DNA of 64,000 nucleotides. It comes from Micromonospora antibiotica (GTDB taxonomy: Bacteria > Actinomycetota > Actinomycetes > Mycobacteriales > Micromonosporaceae). A program made the translations under genes and the position numbers. The stretch is taken from contig NZ_JAGFWR010000007.1 in the NCBI RefSeq assembly GCF_017599305.1, forward strand, positions 62,001 to 126,000. Direction: 5' to 3'. Shown here piece after piece: positions 35,018 through 42,357 of this stretch. How positions within the stretch are numbered: the stretch's first letter is position 1; the number at the start of each line of letters is the position of its first letter. A model generated the notes under the pieces. It saw only the letters and a program-made list of their open reading frames with translations, made no database searches and was not told where the DNA came from.

Positions 35018-38000
35018 TCACGCCTCCAGATCAGCCAGGACGGTCGGTAGTATCCCGGCGGCCTGAGCGGCTGCGGCGGGGGTGGTGTCGAGGTGGTCCA
35101 GCAGCCCCTCGACGTACGACACGTCCACCCGGACCTTCTGCACCCGGCCGTCGACGTCCCGCATGACGAATTCGCGGAAGCCGAGCCGGGTGGCTGAGGT
35201 GGTGTCGACGGCGGACAGGGAGGCCAGGGTGGCCTCGTAGCCGTCGTCGACCGGAACCCGGAGCAGCCGGAGCGCCTCGGAGGCGATCTCGGTGTCCTCG
35301 GCGATCCGGCCGACGAAGACGGTGGAGACGAGGTTCTGGACGTCGAGGCCGAGGATGTCCTTGGGGTTCTGTGAGGCGACCAGGGCGGCGAGGTTCCACT
35401 TGCGGGAGTCGCGGGCGAGGCGGACCAGGAAGGACCGGCCGGAGCGCCAGCCCTCCATGAAGTGCGCCTCGTCCAGGCCGACGAGCTTGCGGGAGGACAT
35501 CGACCCGCCGTAGCAGCGGCGTACGGCGAGACGGTGCGCGGTGTGCAGCATCGGCAGCGCCAGCGCCTCCTCGGCCGACCAGTACTCGCGTTCGATCTTG
35601 AGGTCGGGCAGTCGGAGACCGGCCATGGTGATCACGGTGAGCGCCGCGTCGGCACCGAGCAGCCCCTCCGGCGGGCGGCCGAAGAAGAGCATGGCCAGCG
35701 GCATCTCGGCGGTGTCGAGCAGCAGGTGGGCCAGTTCCCGGCCGGCGTCGTCGTCGAGCCCCTGCAGGCAGGTGACCACGTCGTCGAGGGTGGAGGTCTC
35801 CTCGGCGGGCACCTGGCGTACCGCGTGCCGGAACAGGGTGGCGGTGGACGCCTCCCTGGCCACCTGCGGTGGCACCAGCATCATGCAGATGTCCTGCACC
35901 AGCATGCGTCGCTCGGCCCGGGCGTTGGAGACGGCGATCTCGAACTCGCGGTCACCCGCCGCGCCGCTGTTGAACTCGCTGCGCAGCGGGGTGGGGATGA
36001 GCGCGTACGGGGCCAGCGTCCCCGGCTCCGAGCCGGTCAGGTTGAGCACCCGGGCGTACGGCTTGAGTTCGGGCATGGCGCAGAGCCGGGCCAACGGGCC
36101 GGACGGGTCGAGCAGGGTGACCTGGACCCCCCGCCGGGCGGCCAGGTAGCCGAGCGCGCCGAGCAGCGTCGACTTGCCACCGCCGGGTTCGGCGACGAAG
36201 ACGGCGAGGCCGGAGCGCTCGCGTACCTCCATCGGGAAGTGCAGGTCGAGGAAGACCGGCCGGCGGCAGGTCCCGGCGGTACGACCGATCAGGTCGCCCC
36301 GCCGGTCACCGACGGTGGACGCCGCCTGGGGGAGTGCGGCGGCCAGCAGCGGCACCGGCATCCGGCGGACGTAGCCGGTGTTGGCGATGGGCTCGCCGGG
36401 GATGAACTCCCGGGCCAACCAGTCCTGGTTCTTGGGGTGTTGCAGCGAGATGCGCAGCTCGCGGGAGTAGAGCTGGATGAGCCGGCGGGCCCGTTCCATG
36501 CACTCCTCGCGGGTGCGGCCGCCGACGGCGATCCGGTGCCAGCCGTGCGCCCGGGCGGAGTCGACCGGCAGGCCGGTGGTCATCTCGTCACCGATCACCA
36601 GCGCCCGCTTGGCGAGCCGTTCCAGCTCGGGTGGGGCGTCGATGCCGTGTTCGGCGTAGTCGAGTTGCTGCGAGCGGATCATCCGCAGCCGGTGTTCGAG
36701 GTTACGGAAGGAGTCACCGGAGCCGAGGATGTCGACCCGGGTGGAGATCTCCATCGGCCAGGGCAGCCGCTCGTGGAAGTGCAGCCACGGTTCGTGCCGT
36801 TCGGGGATCTCCAACGGCTCCATCCGGCCGACCGCGAGCACGGCGACGTGCCGTTCCTCCCCGGTCATCCGGTTGACCAGCTTGACCGTGGTGCCGTACG
36901 GGGTGCGGTACCGCTCGACCTGTTCGGTGAGGGCGAGCAGGTCACCGCGTTCCCACCGCCCGTTGGTCACCGGGGAGAGCGTGCCGGGCGGGGCCATGCA
37001 CAGCGCCACCGAGCGGTAGAGCAACCACTCCAGCTCCTGTGCGGTGACCCGCCGACCCCGCATGCCGAAGCTGCCCAGCACCTCGTCGAACTGCTCGACG
37101 GTGCGGCCCAGCTTGCGACGCTCCCCGTCGGCGGTGCCCCTGCCGAAGGCGCGCAGCAGGCGTTCGGTGAGGGAGTCGCCGAGCGAGCGACGGGCGAAGG
37201 TGACCCCCAGGTAGGTCTGCCCCTCGGCGTGGTTGACCGACATCAGGTGCTGCTGTGCGGCGACCAGGTGGTCGGCCCAGCCGGGCGTGCCGGGGACGTC
37301 GGGCAGCGGTGACGCGGTGTGCGCGTCGATGGTGCGGGCCCACTCGTCGGCCGGGAACGGCCGGGTGGTGCGGCGCAGGTGCAGCCGGAAACCGGCCAGG
37401 CCGGCGTACTGCTCGGAGATCGCGGAGAGCAGCGCCTCGCGTTCGGCGTCAGGGCGGAACGCCCACCGGACCTCGGGGAGCCAGTACCAGGCGGTGACCG
37501 TGTTGGGGGTGAAGGTCAGGTGCCCGGCGATCTCGGTGATCGCCAGGTCGATCGAGGGGTCCCGGTCACCGAACTTGATCTTTGGGGGGCGTACCCGGAC
37601 GGGCTTGGTCGCCTCGGTCCGGCGGCTCGCCGCACGTTGCCTCGGCGCGGCCAGTTCGCGGGGGCCGGGTTCGGTGGGGTCGGGCTCGACGAGTGCACGC
37701 CGGGTCGGTTCGGCGGTCAGCGCGCCGGCCGGCGCGGTCACGGACTCGACGCGGACCGGTTCGGCCGGCTCCGGCCAGGCCGGGTCGGTGGTCTCCGGCC
37801 ACACCGGCTCGACGTGGTCGGGCCAGGCCGTCGGCGGGGACTCCACCGGGGTGGGGCGGGGCCGAGCGGTCAGCGCTGCGGCCCTTCGGGCCTGTTCGTC
37901 GGCGTCCCGCCGGGCCGACTCGGCGGCCTCGCGCCGGCTGCGCTCGGCGGCCTCGATCCGGGCCGCGTCGGCCGCCGCCCGGCGGGCCTGCTCGGCGGCT

Positions 38001-38842
38001 TCCCGCTGCGCCGTCTCGGCGGCCTCGTGTCGGGCCTGTTCGGCGGCTTCGCGCTGGGTCTGCGCGATCGCCTCCCGTCGGGCTGCTTCGGCGCTCTCCC
38101 GGCGGGCCTGTTCGACGGCTTCCCGCCGGGCCTGCTCGGCCGCTTCCCGGCGGGCGGTCTCGGCGGTTTCGCGGCGGCTGCGGTCGGCGGCTTCCCGGGC
38201 CCGTTCGGTGGCTTCCCGGCGGGCCCGTTCGGCCGCTTCGCGGGCGGTGAGCGGCTCGCCGGTGTCCCGGGGGAACAACTCGGCCGGGACGCGGCGCGGT
38301 GCCCGCTGCGGTGGTTCGGTCGGCCGGTCACCGGCGACCGCCGACCGGTCGCCCTGCTGGTGTGGAACCCGGGTACGGGCCGGTCGCTCGGTCGGCGGGG
38401 CCGCCTCGATGGCCGCCGGAGGTGCCTGCGCCTCGATCGCCGCCGGCGGCGTCGACGCGGCGGCCGTTCGGTGCGGGGCGGGCTGGGGCTGCCGGCCGGG
38501 GCCGCGCCGCGCGGCGGTGCCGGGGGGCGGCCCACCGGGTGCCGGGGGGGTGCCGGGGCGTGGACCGCCGCCGAAGAGGTCGAGGAAGGGGGAGTCGATG
38601 TCGGTGCCGTCACCCACCAGCATCGGCGCGGCGGAGACCGGCTCGACCGGGGGGGTGCCCCCGCCGGGGGTTGGGCGGGGTGCCTGGAAGACGCCGACCT
38701 TGCCCGGGCCGGTGAGCAGGGCCGGGTCGTACGGCTCGTCGTCCCGCAACTCCTCCTGGGGGTAGTCGAACGAGCGCGCACGGTTACCGTGTGGGGCGCT
38801 GTGTCGTCCGGCCGGGAAACCCGGCGTGGAAGAGCGACTCAT
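35018..38842 (-). CDS. VirB4/TraC-like type IV secretion ATPase with long helical N terminus
   Basis: A 1274-residue protein. Residues 1-195 are Pro/Gly-rich and disordered; 199-325 form a repetitive Ala/Glu/Arg helix (units like AEQARREA); 330-420 are Pro/Glu-rich. The VirB4-like part starts near 425. Walker A is EPGGGKST (about 885-892) and Walker B is LVGLDEAHF (about 1130), followed by LAALVASQNPKDIL, the conserved Q/N motif. VirB4 ATPases power T4SS assembly and substrate transfer. The family call is good for the C-terminal two thirds. The gene is coupled to the VirB6-like gene by a GTGA overlap. There is no VirD4 or relaxase nearby. Confidence 0.87.
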   Translation of the reverse strand: MSRSSTPGFPAGRHSAPHGNRARSFDYPQEELRDDEPYDPALLTGPGKVGVFQAPRPTPGGGTPPVEPVSAAPMLVGDGTDIDSPFLDLFGGGPRPGTPPAPGGPPPGTAARRGPGRQPQPAPHRTAAASTPPAAIEAQAPPAAIEAAPPTERPARTRVPHQQGDRSAVAGDRPTEPPQRAPRRVPAELFPRDTGEPLTAREAAERARREATERAREAADRSRRETAETARREAAEQARREAVEQARRESAEAARREAIAQTQREAAEQARHEAAETAQREAAEQARRAAADAARIEAAERSRREAAESARRDADEQARRAAALTARPRPTPVESPPTAWPDHVEPVWPETTDPAWPEPAEPVRVESVTAPAGALTAEPTRRALVEPDPTEPGPRELAAPRQRAASRRTEATKPVRVRPPKIKFGDRDPSIDLAITEIAGHLTFTPNTVTAWYWLPEVRWAFRPDAEREALLSAISEQYAGLAGFRLHLRRTTRPFPADEWARTIDAHTASPLPDVPGTPGWADHLVAAQQHLMSVNHAEGQTYLGVTFARRSLGDSLTERLLRAFGRGTADGERRKLGRTVEQFDEVLGSFGMRGRRVTAQELEWLLYRSVALCMAPPGTLSPVTNGRWERGDLLALTEQVERYRTPYGTTVKLVNRMTGEERHVAVLAVGRMEPLEIPERHEPWLHFHERLPWPMEISTRVDILGSGDSFRNLEHRLRMIRSQQLDYAEHGIDAPPELERLAKRALVIGDEMTTGLPVDSARAHGWHRIAVGGRTREECMERARRLIQLYSRELRISLQHPKNQDWLAREFIPGEPIANTGYVRRMPVPLLAAALPQAASTVGDRRGDLIGRTAGTCRRPVFLDLHFPMEVRERSGLAVFVAEPGGGKSTLLGALGYLAARRGVQVTLLDPSGPLARLCAMPELKPYARVLNLTGSEPGTLAPYALIPTPLRSEFNSGAAGDREFEIAVSNARAERRMLVQDICMMLVPPQVAREASTATLFRHAVRQVPAEETSTLDDVVTCLQGLDDDAGRELAHLLLDTAEMPLAMLFFGRPPEGLLGADAALTVITMAGLRLPDLKIEREYWSAEEALALPMLHTAHRLAVRRCYGGSMSSRKLVGLDEAHFMEGWRSGRSFLVRLARDSRKWNLAALVASQNPKDILGLDVQNLVSTVFVGRIAEDTEIASEALRLLRVPVDDGYEATLASLSAVDTTSATRLGFREFVMRDVDGRVQKVRVDVSYVEGLLDHLDTTPAAAAQAAGILPTVLADLEA
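37867..38248 (-). repeat. 24-bp periodic DNA repeat coding for the A/E/R helix of the VirB4-like protein
   Basis: About sixteen degenerate units encode octapeptides of the type AEQARREA, AERSRREA or AETARREA. The result is an uninterrupted charged helix of about 125 residues (roughly 19 nm if straight). Confidence 0.88.
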
Positions 38843-38891
38843 TCGACCGCCTCACCCATGTGGTCCGACTGCCCGATGCGGGTACACCCGG

Positions 38892-39254
38892 TCATGCCAG
38901 TTCCTCCCGGATCCTGATCCGGCTGCCGACCAGGCGGGGGTCCCGCAGCTCGGCGGCCGGTTCCCGGGTGCGTCGCCAGTCGGTGAGCGCGGTGCGGATG
39001 ACCATCCGCGCCGGTCGGTCCGGGTCGACGTACCGGAAGATGAACGAGGTGCTCACGATGGCGAGCGCGATCTCCCAGGCGGGAAACAGCTCGACCTGCA
39101 ACGTGAACAGCCAGTGGATGAACATGTAGAGGGGTACGAGCAGCATGAACAGGCCGTACTGGGCGTAGGGCAGGTGGACCGGAAGGGTGTAGCCGGGCGG
39201 CCCGAGGTAGACCAGGCGGGCCCGGTAGATGTCGTCGTCGGTGCGCAGCCGCAT
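38892..39254 (-). CDS. Small two-TM membrane protein of the secretion-like block (PrgI-like position)
   Basis: A 120-residue protein with two closely spaced membrane helices (about 31-49 and 60-76: GLFMLLVPLYMFIHWLF and EIALAIVSTSFIFRY) and a basic C-terminal tail. In Gram-positive T4SS loci a small two-helix PrgI/VirB3-like protein precedes the VirB4 ATPase; position, size and topology fit, but sequence similarity is not obvious. It starts at ATG 39254, 13 bases after the pilin-like gene, and is followed 49 bases later by the VirB4-like gene. Confidence 0.72.
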   Translation of the reverse strand: MRLRTDDDIYRARLVYLGPPGYTLPVHLPYAQYGLFMLLVPLYMFIHWLFTLQVELFPAWEIALAIVSTSFIFRYVDPDRPARMVIRTALTDWRRTREPAAELRDPRLVGSRIRIREELA

Positions 39255-39267
39255 GTCTCGCCCGCGC

Positions 39268-39582
39268 CTATTCGAAGATCAGATCGATCAGATAGTCACC
39301 GATGAAGAAGAGTGTGGCCGCGCCGGCGATGAAGGCCAGCCCGACGATCGCGATGGCCGAGCTGGTGAGCACCTTGGAGATCTCACCCCGGCTGGCCCGC
39401 CCGATGAAGATGACCCCGAGCACCGCGAGCAGGATGGGAGCGATCTTGCTGGCGAAGAAGGTGACGACACCGTTGGTGTCGATGCCCTTGGGGGCTGGTT
39501 CGGCGAGTGGCGCCGTCGCCAGGGTGTGCAGCACCTGCGCGACGCCGGACGACGTCGTCTCCATCAGCTCGAAGGCGATCAC
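39268..39582 (-). CDS. Small two-TM protein, VirB2/TrbC pilin-like candidate
   Basis: A 104-residue protein starting at a GTG with GGGGAGG six bases upstream. Two hydrophobic helices (about 40-62, ASKIAPILLAVLGVIFIG, and 75-97) are separated by a short basic loop (GRASRGEISK), the layout of VirB2/TrbC-type pilins and of TcpE-like small subunits. It has no clear cleaved signal peptide. It is the first gene of the leftward secretion-like block, so it would be transcribed from the promoter in the 39.6-39.9 kb gap. Confidence 0.75.
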   Translation of the reverse strand: MIAFELMETTSSGVAQVLHTLATAPLAEPAPKGIDTNGVVTFFASKIAPILLAVLGVIFIGRASRGEISKVLTSSAIAIVGLAFIAGAATLFFIGDYLIDLIFE

Positions 39583-39938
39583 TGGAACCTCCCCATAACG
39601 CGGCCGGCGGCGCCGCGGTGGTGCAGTAGGCAAGCCTGGCGGGAATGTGCTCACTGTGCACGGCGTCGTTGACGCGGTGCGGGTCTCCCACCACGGAGAG
39701 TGGCGAGATTTGGGGGGATTTTCCCGCTTTGGCCCTCCCTCCAGGCTTCGCCATCTCTTGATGCTGGGCAATTCCACAGCGTACGGGCCGCCCCCCTTTG
39801 CGACAAGCCGCGAAGAGTCGACCCGATTCGGCCCGGAAGACCGATAGTACACATGTTCTAATCGGCACGTCAGTCCGGCCGTGGAGAGGGCCGGTGGGGG
39901 TTCCCGGGACGCCCCGGCGCGACCGGTACCGTCTAGTC
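39583..39938. other. 356-bp intergenic control region between the secretion-like block and folP
   Basis: No gene seen. The part from about 39690 to 39800 is locally AT-richer than the surroundings. It contains a leftward promoter candidate (39844-39873) with a LexA-like site and, at the right end, TACCGT six bases before the folP GTG, suggesting a leaderless rightward transcript. Confidence 0.6.
39844..39873 (-). promoter_or_regulatory. Leftward promoter candidate with LexA-like site
   Basis: On the minus strand CTGACG (39868-39873) and TACTAT (39844-39849) are spaced by 18 bases. GAACATGTGTAC (39847-39858 read leftward) fits the actinobacterial SOS box core GAAC-N4-GTTC at seven of eight positions and covers the spacer next to the -10. 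The first gene starts 261 bases downstream, so the leader would be long. Confidence 0.35.
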
Positions 39939-40835
39939 GTGACCGATCTGGTACGGGCGCAGGCCCCGGTGGTGATGGGCGTCCTCAACGTCACGCCCGA
40001 CTCCTTCTCCGACGGCGGCCGGTACGCGGATCTCGACGCCGCCGTCGCACACGGGGTGCGACTGCGCGACGAGGGTGCGCACCTGGTCGACGTCGGTGGC
40101 GAGTCCACCCGACCGGGCGCCGACCGGGTCGACCCACGGACCGAGGCGGCCCGGGTGCTGCCGGTGATCCGGGAACTCGCCGCCGCCGGCGTGCCGGTCA
40201 GCATCGACACCACCCGGGCGCCGGTGGCCGAGGCGGCCGTCGCCGCCGGTGCCGCCGTGGTCAACGACGTCTCCGGCGGACTGGCCGACCCCGACATGGC
40301 CCGGGTGGTCCGCGACGCCGGCTGCCCCTGGGTGCTGATGCACTGGCGGGGACACTCGCGCGGAATGGCCGGACTGGCCGCGTACACCGATGTGGTCGCC
40401 GACGTCCGGGTCGAGCTGGCCCAGCGGGTCGACGACGCGCTGGCCGCCGGGGTGGCCGCCGACCGGCTCGTGATCGATCCCGGGCTCGGCTTCGCCAAGA
40501 CCGCCGCGCACAACTGGGAACTCAGCGCCCGCCTGCCGGAACTGCTCGAACTCGGCCTCCCCCTGCTCTTCGGGGCCAGCCGTAAGTCCTACCTGGGGCG
40601 GCTGCTCGCCGCACCCGACGGCACCCCCCGCGACACCGACGGCCGGGCCGCCGCCACCGTCGCCACCAGCGTGCTCGCCGTGGCCGCCGGCGCCTGGGGG
40701 GTCCGCGTGCACGACGTCCTGGGCACCGTCGACGCGCTCGCCGTCTGGTCGGCCACCGGCCACCCCCGGCTCGCCACCACCCCCATCGCGAAGGACCCGG
40801 CCCACGCCGGCCGGGCAGAGGGAGGACGACGATGA
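39939..40835 (+). CDS. folP: Dihydropteroate synthase
   Basis: Folate enzyme joining p-aminobenzoate to 7,8-dihydropterin pyrophosphate and the target of sulfonamides; 298 residues. Signature segments are VMGVLNVTPDSFSDGG, DVGGESTRPGA, SIDTTRAPVAEAA, VNDVSGG, DPGLGFAK and LFGASRKSYLG. The GTG at 39939 fits the family N terminus and has TACCGT six bases upstream (leaderless pattern). Its stop overlaps the folB ATG (ATGA). In most actinobacteria it follows folE directly; here a 13-kb block intervenes. Confidence 0.96.
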   Translation: MTDLVRAQAPVVMGVLNVTPDSFSDGGRYADLDAAVAHGVRLRDEGAHLVDVGGESTRPGADRVDPRTEAARVLPVIRELAAAGVPVSIDTTRAPVAEAAVAAGAAVVNDVSGGLADPDMARVVRDAGCPWVLMHWRGHSRGMAGLAAYTDVVADVRVELAQRVDDALAAGVAADRLVIDPGLGFAKTAAHNWELSARLPELLELGLPLLFGASRKSYLGRLLAAPDGTPRDTDGRAAATVATSVLAVAAGAWGVRVHDVLGTVDALAVWSATGHPRLATTPIAKDPAHAGRAEGGRR

Positions 40836-41191
40836 CCGACCGGATCGCCCTGACCGGCCTGCGGGCCCGGGGCCGACACGGCGTGTACGACTTCGAACGC
40901 GCCCAGGGGCAGGAGTTCGTGGTCGACGCCGTCCTCGAACTCGACCTCGCCCCGGCCGCCCGCTCCGACGAGGTGACCGACACCGTCCACTACGGCGAGC
41001 TGGCGCAGCGGCTGGTCGCGGTGCTCACCGGCGAGCCGGTCAACCTGATCGAGACGCTCGCCGACCGGCTGCTCGCGGTCTGCCTCGCCGAACCGTTGGT
41101 CACCGCCGCCACCGTCACCGTCCACAAACCCGAGGCCCCGATCCCGCACCCCTTCGCCGACGTGTCGGTCACCCTGCGGCGTACCCGGTGA
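40832..41191 (+). CDS. folB: Dihydroneopterin aldolase
   Basis: Converts dihydroneopterin to 6-hydroxymethyl-dihydropterin and glycolaldehyde. The 119-residue protein shows LTGLRARGRHGVYDFERAQGQEFVVD at its start (shortened: ARGRHGVYDFE), DTVHYGELAQRL with the substrate-binding Tyr, LIETLADRL with the conserved Glu, and VTVHKPEAPIPHPFADVSV containing the catalytic Lys. It starts at an ATG overlapping the folP stop (ATGA) with GGGAGGA upstream inside folP, and ends in a GTGA overlap with folK. Both overlaps indicate one coupled folate operon. Confidence 0.95.
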   Translation: MTDRIALTGLRARGRHGVYDFERAQGQEFVVDAVLELDLAPAARSDEVTDTVHYGELAQRLVAVLTGEPVNLIETLADRLLAVCLAEPLVTAATVTVHKPEAPIPHPFADVSVTLRRTR

Positions 41192-41715
41192 CCCGGGCGG
41201 TGCTGTCGATCGGCAGCAACCTGGGCGACCGGCTCGGCCACCTGCGGACCGCGGTGCACCGCCTCGGTGACACGGTGCTGGTGCTCTCCGGCGTCTACGA
41301 GACGCCCCCCTGGGGGGACGCCGACCAGCCGGCGTACCTCAACGCGGCGGTGATGGTCGCCGACCCGGCGGCGGCCCCGGGCGACTGGTTGGCCCGCGCG
41401 CAGGCCGCCGAACGGGCCGCCGGTCGGGTCCGCGACCCGGCCCGCCGGTTCGGCCCGCGCACCCTCGACGTGGACGTCGTCGCCGTCTGGGACGACAGCG
41501 GCCAGCCGGTGCTCAGCGACGACCCGGAGCTGACCCTGCCGCACCCCCGCGCCCACCAGCGTGCCTTCGTGCTCCGACCGTGGATCGACATCGACCCGCA
41601 CGGGCGACTGGCCGGCCACGGCTGGCTCACCGACCTGCTCAACGCCGAACCGGTCGCCGGTGACGCCCTGGAACTGAACCCGCGCCCCGATCTGACGTTA
41701 GAGTCGGACTTATGA
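41188..41715 (+). CDS. folK: 6-hydroxymethyl-7,8-dihydropterin pyrophosphokinase
   Basis: HPPK transfers pyrophosphate from ATP to 6-hydroxymethyl-dihydropterin, giving the substrate of FolP. The 175-residue protein begins AVLSIGSNLGDRLGHL and carries ETPPWGDADQPAYLNAAV and the signature RFGPRTLDVDVV with the two Mg-binding aspartates, then LPHPRAHQRAFVLRP. The GTG start overlaps the folB stop. Length and motifs are complete, so the enzyme should be active. Confidence 0.95.
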   Translation: MTRAVLSIGSNLGDRLGHLRTAVHRLGDTVLVLSGVYETPPWGDADQPAYLNAAVMVADPAAAPGDWLARAQAAERAAGRVRDPARRFGPRTLDVDVVAVWDDSGQPVLSDDPELTLPHPRAHQRAFVLRPWIDIDPHGRLAGHGWLTDLLNAEPVAGDALELNPRPDLTLESDL

Positions 41716-41734
41716 ACCAGTGGAGCCGGCCGGC

Positions 41735-42256
41735 ATGACAGCGCCCCGACCGCCCCGTGACCAGGAACCCGACGGGTCGAGGATGGGCCCCACCCGGTTC
41801 TCGACCCTGGTGGTCGCCGCGCTCGCCGCCGCGGCCCTGGCCTGGCTGCTGATCAGCAGCTTCTACTACAGCGGGATCCCCCGGTTGCCCTGGCTGCCGG
41901 TGGTCACCCTGGCCGCGCTGGCGGTGCTGGAGGCGTACGCGGCGGTCAACACCCGGGGCCGCATCGAGCGCAAGCCCGGCCGGGAACCGGTCAACCCGCT
42001 GCTGGTGGCCCGGTTCGTGGTGCTGGCCAAGGCGTCCGCGCTGGCCGGGGCGATCTTCCTCGGCTTCTACGTCGGGCTGACCGGTTGGCTCTTCGTCGAG
42101 CCGACCAACGCGGCGATCGAGGACCGGCCGGCCGCCGGGGCCGGCGCGCTCGCCTCCCTGGCACTGGTCGCCGCCGCGCTCTGGCTCGAACGCTCCTGCC
42201 GGGTCCCCGAGTCCGACGACGACGCCGACGACCGGCAGGACCGATCCGGCCGCTGA
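41735..42256 (+). CDS. DUF3180-family membrane protein
   Basis: A 173-residue protein with four predicted membrane helices (about 22-42, 50-68, 95-118, 130-150). It belongs to the DUF3180 family that almost always follows folK in actinobacteria; the function is unknown. The ATG at 41735 has GGAG nine bases upstream; a GTG at 41720 would add five residues. The C-terminal tail is strongly acidic (DDDADD). It lies 19 bases after folK and is probably co-transcribed. Confidence 0.85.
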   Translation: MTAPRPPRDQEPDGSRMGPTRFSTLVVAALAAAALAWLLISSFYYSGIPRLPWLPVVTLAALAVLEAYAAVNTRGRIERKPGREPVNPLLVARFVVLAKASALAGAIFLGFYVGLTGWLFVEPTNAAIEDRPAAGAGALASLALVAAALWLERSCRVPESDDDADDRQDRSGR

Positions 42257-42357
42257 CCGAGGGGTTACGCCCAGCCCTGCGCGCGGGTACGGTGCCTGGC
42301 GACCGGAGAACAGTCAGCCGTCACCGGGGACGGCCGGTCACCTGGGAGGCGCACCGC

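Noticed and set aside
26469..39582. The secretion-like block as a complete integrative conjugative element.
   Set aside because: No integrase, relaxase, VirD4, excisionase or tRNA attachment site was found, and no direct repeats were recognised at its edges; only the membrane-channel part is present.
39847..39858. A firm call of a LexA operator.
   Set aside because: One core base deviates from GAAC-N4-GTTC and no second site or known SOS gene in the window supports calibration; kept only as a low-confidence candidate.
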